Positions 7,431 through 16,775 are shown, counted from the stretch's first letter. The stretch: 64,000 nucleotides of DNA from Corynebacterium phocae (GCF_008693075.1 NZ_VXKJ01000049.1:1-64000); one strand, 5' to 3'. Notes: a model not told the origin generated them from the sequence alone. Numbers and translations: made by a program.

Positions 7431-9476
7431 ATGACCGAACAGTCCCTGGGCTGGCACCGCGTATTGAATTGGCGCCCCACTTCCGTTTTTGCGCGAATTG
7501 CAATTGTATTACTGCTACTGGCGCCGATTGCCATAGCCGGCACCATGATGTGGGCCATGTGGGACCCCTCCAAGTACCTGCGCGACATTGAGCTGGCCGT
7601 GGTTAACGAAGACGCCGGCGTAGAAAGCCGCGGTGAATACATTAACTACGGCGACCAAATCGTGGAAGGCTTGCTCAATACCGATTACCTGAACTTCACC
7701 GATGTTGACGCGGAGGAGGCCCAACAAGGGCTAACCCGCGGCAAATACATGATGGTTGTCACGCTCCCCGAGGTATTCTCCGAACAGGCCGTGACCATCA
7801 TCAGCGAGAACCCGGTGCGCCCGGAAATTGAATTTGCCACCAACGACTACTACGGCACCAACAGCTCCGTTATCACCGCCGGCCTCATTCCCAAGGTGCA
7901 GACCAGCGTGGAAAACGCTATTACCAAGAAATACGCCGACAAGGTCATCTCGGGTGTGGTGAAACTATCCACCGGCCTAGAAAACGCCGCCGAAGGCGCC
8001 GGCAAACTAGACGAAGGCGCCGGCAAGCTCCAAGAAGGCGGCGGCAAAGCTGCCGAAGGAGCCGTCAAATTAGACGAAGGCGCAGCCAAACTGGCCGCCG
8101 GAACCGGCAAGCTCCAAGCAGGCGTGGGCGAACTCTCCCAAGGAGCAACCAAACTAGACCAGGGTGCCAACCAACTAGCCGGCGGCATGGACACCCTAGT
8201 TGCCGGTACAGACAAACTTGCTGACGGCGCAGGCCAGATCAATGCCGGCGTGGTGCAGCTGACCGACAAACTCATTCCCCTCCTAACCCAGGCGGAAGCC
8301 GCCGCCCCGCAGCTAGCGCAAGCGGAGCAAGTACTCCGAGCAGCCGGCATGGTGGAGCAGGCCAACAAGGTCGGAGACCTTGCCACCAAACTCACACCAG
8401 GCAGTGATGAGAACATGGTGGCCCAGCTCAACAAACTCCGCGATGGCACCGCGTTGCTGCACTACAACCTCGCGGACCCGAACGCGCAGTACCGCGGCGG
8501 CATGGTCAAGCTGCAAGACGGTGCCCACCGCCTCGCGGATGGCACCGGCAAACTCACTACCGGCGTGGCGCGGCTTTCGGACGGCTCGGGGCAGCTGGCA
8601 TCGGGAGCTAACCAGCTCAAAGAGGGCACCGGAAAATTCAAAGACGGCGGCGGGGAGCTCAAGGCCGGCCTGGACAAGCTGAAAGATGGCACGGACCAAC
8701 TCTCCACCAAACTCAGCGAAGGCGCGGCCAACGCACCGAAGATTGCCAAACCGGACATCTCCGCGCAAAACATGGCCGTTCCCATCAACTTCACCTCCAC
8801 CAACCCGCACCCGGTGCAAACCATCCTCAGCGCGGAAGACCCCACCAAAAAGGAAGTATCCGGGGGCGTATCCATGCTGCTGGTAATGGTCTTTGGGTTC
8901 CTCATCATGCTGATTTTGGCGCTGCTACTGCCCGTCTATTTCCGCCGCCGCAACCACGGCACCACCGCCGTACTAGGCGCGTGGGCGCTCAAGACCGCCG
9001 CCAACGCAGTGGTACTGGGCGTGCTGGCCGCGCTCTCCCACTCCATGGGCTGGCAGCCGGCTAGCTGGGCCACCGTCCTCCCCGTCTTGGCGCTGACCGC
9101 AGCGTGTGGCGCGGCCTGCTACCAGCTGTTCCAAGTGTTGTTTGGGCGCGGTGCCGGCGGCGGGTTCGGTCTGGGCTTCTACGCCCTGGGAATCATGGTC
9201 TTCGGCGGCGTGTGGCCCGTTGTGGCCATCCCGGCGTTCCTGCGCCTGTTCCACTTCATCCACCCCATGACCTACGCCAAGACGGCGTTTATCCGCGCTA
9301 CTGACGGTATCCACGATGTCAGCTACTGGGCCCCGGTGGGCGCACTCCTGGCATTCACGCTCATAGCCCTGGCCATCTCCGTAGCGGTGCTGCACGCCCG
9401 GCGCGCCATGTTGGAGCAATCGCTTAGCGCCACCGCAAGCCCGGCGGGGCCCATGGCGGTTCCGGCTTCTAGCTAG
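7431..9476 (+). CDS. YhgE/Pip-domain membrane protein with long heptad-repeat extracellular region
   Basis: The 681-residue protein has one N-terminal membrane helix (about 20-45), a large extracytoplasmic region, and five C-terminal helices (about 480-670) of the ABC-2 permease type, as in Bacillus YhgE and lactococcal Pip (phage infection protein). The start is the ATG at 7431 with GAAAGGA upstream. The extracytoplasmic part holds two blocks of xGAxKLx heptads, residues 188-271 (12 units) and 363-425 (9 units). Proteins of this family take part in secretion or envelope integrity in actinobacteria and act as phage receptors in lactococci. Which applies here cannot be read from the sequence. 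Its stop overlaps the end of the convergent iron-uptake ATPase gene by 4 bases. Confidence 0.85.
   Translation: MTEQSLGWHRVLNWRPTSVFARIAIVLLLLAPIAIAGTMMWAMWDPSKYLRDIELAVVNEDAGVESRGEYINYGDQIVEGLLNTDYLNFTDVDAEEAQQGLTRGKYMMVVTLPEVFSEQAVTIISENPVRPEIEFATNDYYGTNSSVITAGLIPKVQTSVENAITKKYADKVISGVVKLSTGLENAAEGAGKLDEGAGKLQEGGGKAAEGAVKLDEGAAKLAAGTGKLQAGVGELSQGATKLDQGANQLAGGMDTLVAGTDKLADGAGQINAGVVQLTDKLIPLLTQAEAAAPQLAQAEQVLRAAGMVEQANKVGDLATKLTPGSDENMVAQLNKLRDGTALLHYNLADPNAQYRGGMVKLQDGAHRLADGTGKLTTGVARLSDGSGQLASGANQLKEGTGKFKDGGGELKAGLDKLKDGTDQLSTKLSEGAANAPKIAKPDISAQNMAVPINFTSTNPHPVQTILSAEDPTKKEVSGGVSMLLVMVFGFLIMLILALLLPVYFRRRNHGTTAVLGAWALKTAANAVVLGVLAALSHSMGWQPASWATVLPVLALTAACGAACYQLFQVLFGRGAGGGFGLGFYALGIMVFGGVWPVVAIPAFLRLFHFIHPMTYAKTAFIRATDGIHDVSYWAPVGALLAFTLIALAISVAVLHARRAMLEQSLSATASPAGPMAVPASS
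7992..8243 (+). repeat. Twelve imperfect 21-bp units encoding heptads of the YhgE/Pip-type protein
   Basis: Each 21-base unit encodes a heptad of form xGAxKLx (for example EGAGKLD, EGAGKLQ, AGTGKLQ). The codons vary between units while the heptad pattern is kept, so the pattern is held at protein level. A second block of nine units lies at 8517-8705. Confidence 0.8.
8517..8705 (+). repeat. Second block of 21-bp heptad-coding units (nine)
   Basis: The units read DGAHRLA, DGTGKLT, TGVARLS, DGSGQLA and so on to DGTDQLS. The two blocks are separated by about 90 residues of non-repeat sequence. Confidence 0.8.
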
Positions 9477-10267
9477 GGATTCTCAGCGTCCAGGAGGCGC
9501 GGAACCACAATGGGGCGGCCGGACTCCGGGTCCTCAACCAACCGGCAGTTTAGGCCGTAGACCTCCTGCAGGAGGTCTTCTGTCACCACTTCATCTACCG
9601 GCCCCTGGGCCTGGATTGCCCCGTCTTTCATCACGATGAGGTTAGTGGCGTAGCGGAAGGCCAAGGTCAGCTCGTGCAATACGGTCACCACCGTGACGCC
9701 GCTGCGGTGCAAGTCCCGCGCCAGGTTGAGCACCTGCACCTGGTGCGTAATATCCAGGTAAGTAGTGGGCTCATCCAAGAGCACTATAGGAGTGTCTTGC
9801 GCCAACACCATGGCCAACCAAACGCGCTGGCGCTGCCCGCCGGAGAGTTCATCAAGGCGCTTGTCCTGGAACGCCTCCACGCGGGCGCGGCGCAGGGCGC
9901 TATTGACGGCGGTTTCGTCCGCCTTTGTCCAGCGCCCTAGCATGTCCTGGTGCGGATAGCGCCCGCGGGCAACTAGGTCGTAGACCACAATGCCTTCGGG
10001 TGCCACGGGGCTTTGTGGCAGCAAACCCATCTGGCGGGCGATATCCTTGGAGCCCATCTTCTTGATGTCTTTGCCATCTAGGTAGATTGCGCCCTCCGCC
10101 GAAAGCACGCGAATAAGCGAGCGCAGCAAGGTGGACTTGCCGCAGGCGTTTGGCCCCACAATCACGGTGAGTTCACCGCGGGGGATATCCACGTCCAGGC
10201 CATCGATGATGTTCGTGCCACCGTAACCCACGTACAGGTTTTTAGCGCTTAGCGCAGGGGTTTGCAT
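9473..10267 (-). CDS. FepC-type ATPase of the iron-compound ABC transporter
   Basis: This 264-residue ATP-binding subunit drives import through the two FecCD permeases encoded just upstream. Walker A is GPNACGKST at 38-46, the signature is LSGGQRQRV, and Walker B is IVLLDEPTTYLD with the D-loop; the switch His is in TVLHELTLAF. The ATG at 10267 is the second base past the permease stop and starts the canonical MQTPALSAKNLYVGYGG; the frame is open further upstream inside the permease gene but shows no ABC homology there. It is the last gene of the uptake cluster. Confidence 0.93.
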   Translation of the reverse strand: MQTPALSAKNLYVGYGGTNIIDGLDVDIPRGELTVIVGPNACGKSTLLRSLIRVLSAEGAIYLDGKDIKKMGSKDIARQMGLLPQSPVAPEGIVVYDLVARGRYPHQDMLGRWTKADETAVNSALRRARVEAFQDKRLDELSGGQRQRVWLAMVLAQDTPIVLLDEPTTYLDITHQVQVLNLARDLHRSGVTVVTVLHELTLAFRYATNLIVMKDGAIQAQGPVDEVVTEDLLQEVYGLNCRLVEDPESGRPIVVPRLLDAENP

Positions 10268-10269
10268 TC

Positions 10270-11295
10270 TTACTTCCTCCATTGTTGGGCCAGTAGCCAC
10301 ACCAGATAAATACCGCCAAGTAGGCCGGTGACTACACCTACGGGCAGTTGAACGGGGGCAAACGCGCGTTGGGCAACCAAATCGCTGGCTACTACCAGCG
10401 CAGAACCCATCAGTGCTGCGTTGCCCATTCCCACCCCGGAGCCGCGGCTTAAGCGGCGGGCGAGTTGGGGCGCAGCCAACGCTACGAAGGCAACGGGGCC
10501 GGAAATAGCTACGCACAGCGCAGTGAGCAGCACTCCTACGCCGATGAGCTGCAGCCGGTAGTATTCCACGCGCACACCCAGGCCGGTGGCCAGGTCATCA
10601 CCGGTAACAATGACGCCCAGCGGGCGCGAAAGCAGAAGCGCTAGCGGAACCAAGGTGCCCACGGCGCTGACTCCAAAGCCCACATCACCCCATGTAGTAG
10701 CGTTGAACGAACCGGCCATCCACTGCATAGCAGTCTGGGCGGCACTAAGCGAGGCTTTGACAATCATCAGGCCGTTGAGCGCCTGCAGAATGGAGGCCAT
10801 ACCGATACCCACCAACACCAGACGGATGGCCGATAGCTTGCGGTTTTGCAGAGCTAGGAAATATACCGTCACTGCGGTGAGAAGGCCGCCCACAATGGCA
10901 CCCGCGGAGATGAGCACCGGGGAGCCGTTGAACAAGGTGATGGTGGCCACCGCACCGGTGGCAGAGCCTACGGTAAAGCCAATGATATCCGGGCTACCCA
11001 AAGGGTTTCCGGAGAGCTGCTGGAAAATACAGCCGGCCACGCCCAGTCCCGCGCCTACCACTACCGTGGCGATAACACGGGGCAGCCGCTGCCCACGCAC
11101 GAAGAACTGGCCCAGCGGGTCATTGCTCAGGCCAAACAGGTGGGCCACGGTTTGCTGGAAGCTCATGGGGTAATCCCCCAGGCTAAGGCCCAGAATCACT
11201 CCGCAAAAGATTAGCGCGATGAGCACCAACCCGGTTCTCACGGCACGTTTTTCCAGACGTACCCCGGCCACAGAATGGAAACGAGAATTTGTCAT
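10270..11295 (-). CDS. FecCD-family permease of the iron-compound ABC transporter (second subunit)
   Basis: The 341-residue permease has about ten membrane segments. It carries FecCD signatures such as RGQRLPRVIATVVVGAGLGVAGC and SGPVAFVALAAPQLARRL, the latter being the EAA-like coupling loop that contacts the ATPase. The ATG at 11295 overlaps the stop of the previous permease gene as ATGA. It probably forms a heterodimer with the neighbouring permease, as FepD and FepG do. Confidence 0.92.
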   Translation of the reverse strand: MTNSRFHSVAGVRLEKRAVRTGLVLIALIFCGVILGLSLGDYPMSFQQTVAHLFGLSNDPLGQFFVRGQRLPRVIATVVVGAGLGVAGCIFQQLSGNPLGSPDIIGFTVGSATGAVATITLFNGSPVLISAGAIVGGLLTAVTVYFLALQNRKLSAIRLVLVGIGMASILQALNGLMIVKASLSAAQTAMQWMAGSFNATTWGDVGFGVSAVGTLVPLALLLSRPLGVIVTGDDLATGLGVRVEYYRLQLIGVGVLLTALCVAISGPVAFVALAAPQLARRLSRGSGVGMGNAALMGSALVVASDLVAQRAFAPVQLPVGVVTGLLGGIYLVWLLAQQWRK

Positions 11296-12293
11296 GAGAA
11301 AGTCTCCAGGTTCTTGCGGCGAACGATGTAGAGAAATACTGGCCCGCCGACCAGCGCGGACATGATTCCGGTTTGGATCTCCAGGGGCATGACGATGACG
11401 CGGGCGACGATATCGGCCAGCAGCAAAAACACGGGCGCCGCGATGACGCAGGTGGGGATAACTAGCCGCTGGTCTGCTCCGCAGATAGCGCGCGCCAGGT
11501 AAGGAACGGCCAACCCCACGAACATGATGGGCCCTACCGCTGCGGTGGCCGCGCCACACAACAGCGTCACGGAAGCCACCACCAAAGTCCGGGTCTGGCC
11601 CACTTTGACGCCCAGGGCTTTGCCGGTTTCCTCACCTAGAGTTAACGCGTTGAGGGCCGGTGCCGCGATGAATGCCAGGGCAAGGCCAATCAAGATAAAC
11701 CACACCACGGTGCCAAACACGTCCCAACCACGGCCTTCCACCGAGCCGGAGGCCCAAAAACGGAATTCGTTAAATGCGCGCTGATTGCTCAGCAACACCA
11801 TTTGCACGAAGGCGGAAATGGCCATCGAAATAGCCACGCCGGCAAGGGTCAGGCGAGCCGGGGTGACCGAAGCCCGGCCTACGCCGCCCAAGATATACAC
11901 GCCAACGCTGGCCACCACCGCGCCCAACATTCCTAGCCAAACGTAGCTGCCAATTCCTTGCACCCCGGCGAAGGCCACACCGGCCACCACGGCAAGGGAG
12001 GCCCCCGCGTTGATGCCCAAAATGCCGGGGTCAGCTAAGGGGTTGCGGGTTAAGGCCTGCATCAGGGCCCCCGCCACGCCAAGGGCGGCACCAACGATGA
12101 TAACCACCAGCGTGCGGGGCACGCGCTGGCCCACCACGACGGTGTGCGCGGTTGTGCCGCCATCGCCAGTCAGGGCCGTGTAAACCTCGGAAAGGGACAG
12201 AGCGTTCGAGCCCAAAGCGAGCGACGCCGCCACCATAACCAGCAACGCTAGGATCAACGCAACGAAACTAGCCCGCCTTAATCTGAGGCCCAT
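11292..12293 (-). CDS. FecCD-family permease of the iron-compound ABC transporter (first subunit)
   Basis: The 333-residue protein has the FecCD fold: GQRVPRTLVVIIVGAALG near residue 53, GPIMFVGLAVPYLAR as the cytoplasmic coupling loop, and about ten membrane segments. Its ATG abuts the TAG of the upstream surface-protein gene with no gap (TAGATG), so translation probably re-initiates. Tight linkage of a surface protein to the permease supports a joint role. Confidence 0.92.
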   Translation of the reverse strand: MGLRLRRASFVALILALLVMVAASLALGSNALSLSEVYTALTGDGGTTAHTVVVGQRVPRTLVVIIVGAALGVAGALMQALTRNPLADPGILGINAGASLAVVAGVAFAGVQGIGSYVWLGMLGAVVASVGVYILGGVGRASVTPARLTLAGVAISMAISAFVQMVLLSNQRAFNEFRFWASGSVEGRGWDVFGTVVWFILIGLALAFIAAPALNALTLGEETGKALGVKVGQTRTLVVASVTLLCGAATAAVGPIMFVGLAVPYLARAICGADQRLVIPTCVIAAPVFLLLADIVARVIVMPLEIQTGIMSALVGGPVFLYIVRRKNLETFS

Positions 12294-13334
12294 CTATTTG
12301 CGACGCTGCATCAGCAGCCAGGCATTGATGGCCGTCATTCCCACCAGAAGGATGGCAAACCCCACGAACAGCCCGACGTACGGGGTGGAGTTGGGGCCGG
12401 AGGAGTCCGCGGCCAGCACTGAGTCATCGTCTTTAGGCTTGTCTTTGTCTTTGTCGAAGATGCCGGAATTAGCTGCAGTAGCCGTGGAAGTGGTCTTTGA
12501 CTTGGAAGACTTAGAGTCGGCGATTTTGGGCTTGGCTACCGAATCATCCAAGGATTCTTTCTTGGCGCCCTGCTTGTTCGCGGATCCGCCGGATGAGTTC
12601 GAGCCACCGGAGTTGCCAATGGATTGACTGCGAGCCTGGTTCTGGCCGCCTTCCTCAACGTAGATGACTTCTTCTACGATTTCTTCCTCTTGTTGGCGGG
12701 AACCCGAGTTGCTGCGGTTACTATTGCGGTTGCTGTTGCCGGAGCCACGGTTGGATACCACGCGGGAGCCCCCGCGGTTGCTGTCTGTTCCGGTGGAGGT
12801 GGTGCCGGAGTTGGAGTTGGAATCAGAGTCAGAATCCCCGCTGTTCGAGCCCCCGCCGGAGTTATCCGCGGAGTCGTTGGCGGCCTTGATGACAGTAAAG
12901 TTAGAGCCGCCGCGGTTGGTATAACCCAGGTTCCTTTCGCCCTCGGTAGCCAAGTAACGCAGGTGGTGTTGGCCCGGCGGGAGGTCGCAAGGAACCTCAA
13001 TGGAACCAGAGGCGGTACCGTCGCTGTTAATCTTGTGCCGGGCTACCACGCCCTGGCCCTGGACAGACATATCCCCACCAAACCCCGCGCCGTCATCAAT
13101 TTTGATGTTGACAATCTCCCCGGCCGGGAAGCCTCCCACCTCGAAATCCAGGTAGCCACACTGCTCAACTTCCGAAGGGGAGACGGAGGAATAGGTACCG
13201 GGGGTGTCATCTCCCGCCCCGCCAGGGGGAAGAGCTAAGGCCAGCGGAGCCATGGAGGAGGCTAGGAAAGCGGTACCGCCGAGCACACCCAAGGTGCGGA
13301 ATTTTGCGCCCAAGCGCGAATTAGTGTTGTTCAT
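12294..13334 (-). CDS. Surface protein with one Ig-like module, acidic beta segment, Ser/Asn-rich stalk and C-terminal membrane anchor
   Basis: The 346-residue protein has a signal peptide (about 1-35, LALA) and one beta-rich module (about 45-150; VNIKIDDGAGF, DGTASGSIEVPCDLPPGQHHLRYL). That module matches modules in the three other surface proteins of the locus. A low-complexity Ser/Asn/Gly/Asp stalk (155-210) follows. Residues 216-228 (EEEIVEEVIYVEE) are a short strongly acidic beta-prone segment. A second stalk, a membrane helix (319-341) and the basic tail MQRRK complete it. There is no LPxTG motif, so anchoring is by the helix. It lies between the 798-residue surface protein (18-base gap) and the permeases (0 gap). 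The function is inferred only from context: holding or passing on an iron compound at the cell surface. Confidence 0.8.
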   Translation of the reverse strand: MNNTNSRLGAKFRTLGVLGGTAFLASSMAPLALALPPGGAGDDTPGTYSSVSPSEVEQCGYLDFEVGGFPAGEIVNIKIDDGAGFGGDMSVQGQGVVARHKINSDGTASGSIEVPCDLPPGQHHLRYLATEGERNLGYTNRGGSNFTVIKAANDSADNSGGGSNSGDSDSDSNSNSGTTSTGTDSNRGGSRVVSNRGSGNSNRNSNRSNSGSRQQEEEIVEEVIYVEEGGQNQARSQSIGNSGGSNSSGGSANKQGAKKESLDDSVAKPKIADSKSSKSKTTSTATAANSGIFDKDKDKPKDDDSVLAADSSGPNSTPYVGLFVGFAILLVGMTAINAWLLMQRRK

Positions 13335-13352
13335 GATTTTCCTTTTTGATTT

Positions 13353-15749
13353 CTAAAATTTACGACGGAAAGCGGCGAGGACGCCTGCAGTTAGCAACGG
13401 AACCATGGCCGAACCGGCAATCAACCACCAGTCGAGGGCTGTCATCTGGCCACTGGGGCGCGCAGGATCTACTGCGGCGGGGTCTTCGTCTGGAGCGCTC
13501 GGGCTAGCATTAGCCGGATCCTCTTGCTCCGCCTGCGGGGCTCCCAGGCCCAAATCCAACCATCCGACCAGATTGTCCTTGGCATCTGTGGCAGCAATGG
13601 TGTAATCACCATCAGGCAGGCCGGAGGTATCAAGAACAACTTCTCCATTTTTGTCTACCTGAACCCAGCCGGCATCGACGGGTTTGGCGGTGGGGTCAGT
13701 GGTATAGACCCACAAGTTAGCCCACTGGCCCGTCTTGAGCTTAGGAATCTTCAGCGTGAGCGTCTCATCCTTGAGCGAACCGCTGACTTTGTGCGAGTTC
13801 TGTGCGTTGAACTCCTTATAGCTTTTGGCTGGTGCCTTGCCCTTGCTCGTGGGCTTGCTGTCATAGCTGGCACCGCCAGCACTTCCGCCAGTGGAGGACT
13901 GTCCGGTGTTGCTGCGGCCGGTATTGCTGCGGCTCGCACTATTGCTGGTGTTCTGGCTACCACCGCGGGTTACGCGCTTGACTACCCGGCGCACCACTTT
14001 CTTGGGGGGCTTATTAGAGTCCCCAGTAGTAGCGGCTTCCCGGTCAGCGGTGGAGTTCTTCGCATCCTTATCCTTGGATCCGCCAACGGTCTTATCCAGT
14101 TTCTTCAGCTCGGAGTTCATCTTCTTGATCTCGGCTTCTAAGGCACCGACTTCGGAGAGTTTCTTTTTCTTCTTGTCTCCGTCTTGAGTTTTGTCGCCGT
14201 CTTTGGTGTTGCCCTGATCGGAAGCGTCGTCTTGGGTCTTGGGGGCGTACTCAAAGTTCTGCCAGCCCAGGAACTTGCCAAACTCACCGCGGTTGCCTCC
14301 TTGAACGGTTACCTTGAGAGGCCCCTCCGGAATGTCTTCAGTCTCCGGCAACAAAACCTGCCCATTGGCGTCTAACTGGAACCAGCTGTCGCTCCAAGGA
14401 ATCCGCGGCGACCCGTCTTCGATATAGGCGTTCACGTAGACCCAATCACCTTGTTTACTATCAGGCACAGTAACCAGGACTCCGGTGCCCTGCTTGTCCA
14501 CCTTGATACCGTTTTTGGCACTATCTACCAAGTCCTCTTCATAAGAGAGAGGATCTGGCACACCGGCCGGGCTATATTCTCCGATCACGAAAGGGAAACG
14601 GTTCGGGGCGATGGGCAAACTGATCTTCACGTCGCCCTCCTGCAAAGAACCCGACAGGATACGGACGGTGTGCTCGCCGTCCTCGAACGGAGCCTGGGTG
14701 CCGTAGGGCCCATCCAGGGTGCCATCCGGGAGCTGGACGTCCACCGCGAAATCACCGGTGGTGTCGTCCGCGTTGACTATCTGCCAAATTGTGGGATTGT
14801 CGTGAACTTTGAACTTTTGGACGTGCTTGACGTTAGCCTCATCAAGCTTGATGGCCACGCGCGCGCCGCCGCCATCCGCGTTACAAAAACCCCTGCCTTC
14901 GATATGCAAGCGGTTGTCCGCATCCGGAGTTTCGCTCACCGTGGCCGAAGGTGGAGTGGTGCTGGGCACACACGTAGGTTTGGTGTTTTCCGGCTCCTCC
15001 CACTGCTGGCCTTCTACCCGCAGGGACGGGGTCACGGAGCTTCGCGAGATATCGCCCTCCACCAAGCCGGAAGCCACGTTAAACTTCAACATCTGACCGG
15101 GTTCGAGGTGCAGCGGAAGGCGCTTTTGGACATCAAAGGTGCCGTCATAGTTGGCCCTGAACTGCCAGAAAATGGTGGGGTCTTTCTCACCGCTCTTGGG
15201 GTGAGAAATCACGTCATCTTCGGAGAGGTTGCCGGTGTCCTCACTACCGCGCTTGTACTGTGAAACCACGTCCCCCACCAGGTGGTTAACCTTGATGGTG
15301 ACGGTCGAGCCCTTGCCTTCTTGGTTTATCCATCCGGTGCCAATTAGGCGAACCATTCCGCCCGATTCCACGTCACGCTGGATCTTAATATTGGCACCAC
15401 CGATATCCACCGACATCAGTTCATCCTCTTTCTGGGCGGCCGCCAATGCCGAGACGAGGTTCAGCGTCTGCGTATCTTCGGCCGGTTGGGATCCAACCTC
15501 TGCCTGATTTAGCACGAGGGGTGCTGGCGTGGCCGCTGAATCTGTTGCGGCCGTGTCAGCGGTGGAGTAGGTGGTGGCGGGAGCGGCGGGAGTGGCGGGA
15601 ATGGGAGCTGCGGTAGTAGCGGCCGGGGTGGTGGCGGGGGCGGTCGCGAGCGCTACCGCCGGGAAGGCGCACCAACAGGCCACGGCAGAGCCCAACGCCA
15701 CCGCAGTGGCAGACCGGAGCGGGCGAGAGAAAGAGTTCTTGATGTGCAT
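13353..15749 (-). CDS. Large modular surface protein of the iron-uptake locus (tandem Ig-like modules, coiled coil, basic segment, membrane anchor)
   Basis: The protein is 798 residues from the ATG at 15749 (GGA six bases upstream); a TTG three codons earlier is possible. Signal peptide about 1-36, then an Ala/Thr/Pro stalk. Modules A (about 110-245) and B (about 275-385) share a pattern with the other surface proteins (IFWQF or IWQIV, DGTFDV or GDFAVDVQLP, G-H). Modules C (about 405-500) and D (about 650-735) form a second repeat type (WVYVNAY...LGWQNF and ANLWVYT...VGWLDL). Between C and D lie a Lys/Asp linker, a short coiled coil (LSEVGALEAEIKKMNSELKKLD) and a strongly basic segment at 583-595 (KKVVRRVVKRVTR). 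A membrane helix and tail FRRKF end it. There is no HtaA domain and no sorting motif. Ligand binding is inferred from its place between the binding protein and the permeases. Confidence 0.8.
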   Translation of the reverse strand: MHIKNSFSRPLRSATAVALGSAVACWCAFPAVALATAPATTPAATTAAPIPATPAAPATTYSTADTAATDSAATPAPLVLNQAEVGSQPAEDTQTLNLVSALAAAQKEDELMSVDIGGANIKIQRDVESGGMVRLIGTGWINQEGKGSTVTIKVNHLVGDVVSQYKRGSEDTGNLSEDDVISHPKSGEKDPTIFWQFRANYDGTFDVQKRLPLHLEPGQMLKFNVASGLVEGDISRSSVTPSLRVEGQQWEEPENTKPTCVPSTTPPSATVSETPDADNRLHIEGRGFCNADGGGARVAIKLDEANVKHVQKFKVHDNPTIWQIVNADDTTGDFAVDVQLPDGTLDGPYGTQAPFEDGEHTVRILSGSLQEGDVKISLPIAPNRFPFVIGEYSPAGVPDPLSYEEDLVDSAKNGIKVDKQGTGVLVTVPDSKQGDWVYVNAYIEDGSPRIPWSDSWFQLDANGQVLLPETEDIPEGPLKVTVQGGNRGEFGKFLGWQNFEYAPKTQDDASDQGNTKDGDKTQDGDKKKKKLSEVGALEAEIKKMNSELKKLDKTVGGSKDKDAKNSTADREAATTGDSNKPPKKVVRRVVKRVTRGGSQNTSNSASRSNTGRSNTGQSSTGGSAGGASYDSKPTSKGKAPAKSYKEFNAQNSHKVSGSLKDETLTLKIPKLKTGQWANLWVYTTDPTAKPVDAGWVQVDKNGEVVLDTSGLPDGDYTIAATDAKDNLVGWLDLGLGAPQAEQEDPANASPSAPDEDPAAVDPARPSGQMTALDWWLIAGSAMVPLLTAGVLAAFRRKF

Positions 15750-15770
15750 AATTTCCAATTCTTCGTCTGT

Positions 15771-16775
15771 CTAGACCAGTTTTTCCACGATGTCGTCAAT
15801 AAGACGGTTCATCAGGAGCGGCCCGCCGGTTGAAGTCCACACGGAGCCATCCACCGGAATGATGTGGTTTTGTTGGAACGCTTCCAGGTCGGTGAACCCG
15901 GGGAGCTCCTGAGCTTTTTCGACGGCCTTGATGGCGTCGGCGACATCGGCACTGCCGCCCGCAGTGGGATTGTTAACGGCGGAGCCGCCCAGGGTGCCGA
16001 AGAAAATGTAGTCAGCGTCAATATCCTGAAGGTTCTCCAGCGACACGGGATCGGAGTGGCCGCGACCCTCGCGGTCCTGCGCAGGAGGACGGTTCAAACC
16101 GACGTCCTTGAGTGCGCGCCCAGCGGGAAGTTCGTTAAGGATAAGCGAGGCACTGTTGCCCTGCCAACGGACCACGCTGAAGGTCGAGTCACCGTAATCC
16201 CCCAGCTTCTTGGCGACGTCCTTGGCTTTCTTGTCATAATCGGCGATGATCTCCTCGCCTTTGTCCGCCATGTTCATGGCCTCGGCGGTCAAGCGCAGAT
16301 TAGTACGCCAATCCCCGCCGGCCCAGCCGGTGTAGACCACCGGCGCGATATGCCGAAGCGCCTCCACGACGGGAGGGTTGTTGTTTACGCTCGTGCCGTC
16401 CACGAAAATCAGGTCTGGCTTGGCAGCGCCAATGGCTTCAAAGTTGGGCTGAGCCACATTGCCCAAAATTGGGATATCCCCCGCCTGGTCAAGCAGATAA
16501 TTGGGTAAGGTAGTCTGCCCGCGGCCGGCCGTGGCACCAACCGGTGTAACCCCTAGGGCCAGGAGGTTGTCAAGCGTGGGTTCAGACAGCGCCACCACCC
16601 GCTGCGGATGCTCGGGAACTTCGACGTCGAGGTCCTCAATGTCTTTGACCACACGCGTTGTACCGGATTGAGTATCCGCAGGCGGCTCAGAAGAACACGC
16701 AGCGAGCCCCACTACGGCAAGGCCGGTGAGCGCAGCGGAGAAAAATCCTCGGCGGCTAATTTTCGAGCTGAACAT
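15771..16775 (-). CDS. Iron-siderophore-type ABC substrate-binding lipoprotein (Tat exported)
   Basis: The 334-residue FecB/FepB-like binding protein has an N-terminal KISRRGFF twin-arginine motif and a lipobox LAAC (Cys about 27), so it is a Tat-exported lipoprotein. The ATG at 16775 is chosen because it places RR and the lipobox correctly; the longer frame would put 34 residues before them. The two-lobed fold is marked by RVVALSEPTLDNLLALGV, KPDLIFVDG, and the C-terminal VWTSTGGPLLMNRLIDDI. These features are typical of actinobacterial ferric-siderophore binding proteins more than of haem-binding HmuT, but the ligand cannot be fixed from sequence. It is followed at 21 bases by the large surface protein. 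Confidence 0.9.
   Translation of the reverse strand: MFSSKISRRGFFSAALTGLAVVGLAACSSEPPADTQSGTTRVVKDIEDLDVEVPEHPQRVVALSEPTLDNLLALGVTPVGATAGRGQTTLPNYLLDQAGDIPILGNVAQPNFEAIGAAKPDLIFVDGTSVNNNPPVVEALRHIAPVVYTGWAGGDWRTNLRLTAEAMNMADKGEEIIADYDKKAKDVAKKLGDYGDSTFSVVRWQGNSASLILNELPAGRALKDVGLNRPPAQDREGRGHSDPVSLENLQDIDADYIFFGTLGGSAVNNPTAGGSADVADAIKAVEKAQELPGFTDLEAFQQNHIIPVDGSVWTSTGGPLLMNRLIDDIVEKLV

Noticed and set aside
12294..15749. HtaA haem-binding domains or LPxTG sorting signals in the surface proteins
   Set aside because: I looked for both in all four surface proteins. The C-termini are membrane helices with basic or GIRLPF tails, and the modules do not show the HtaA pattern.
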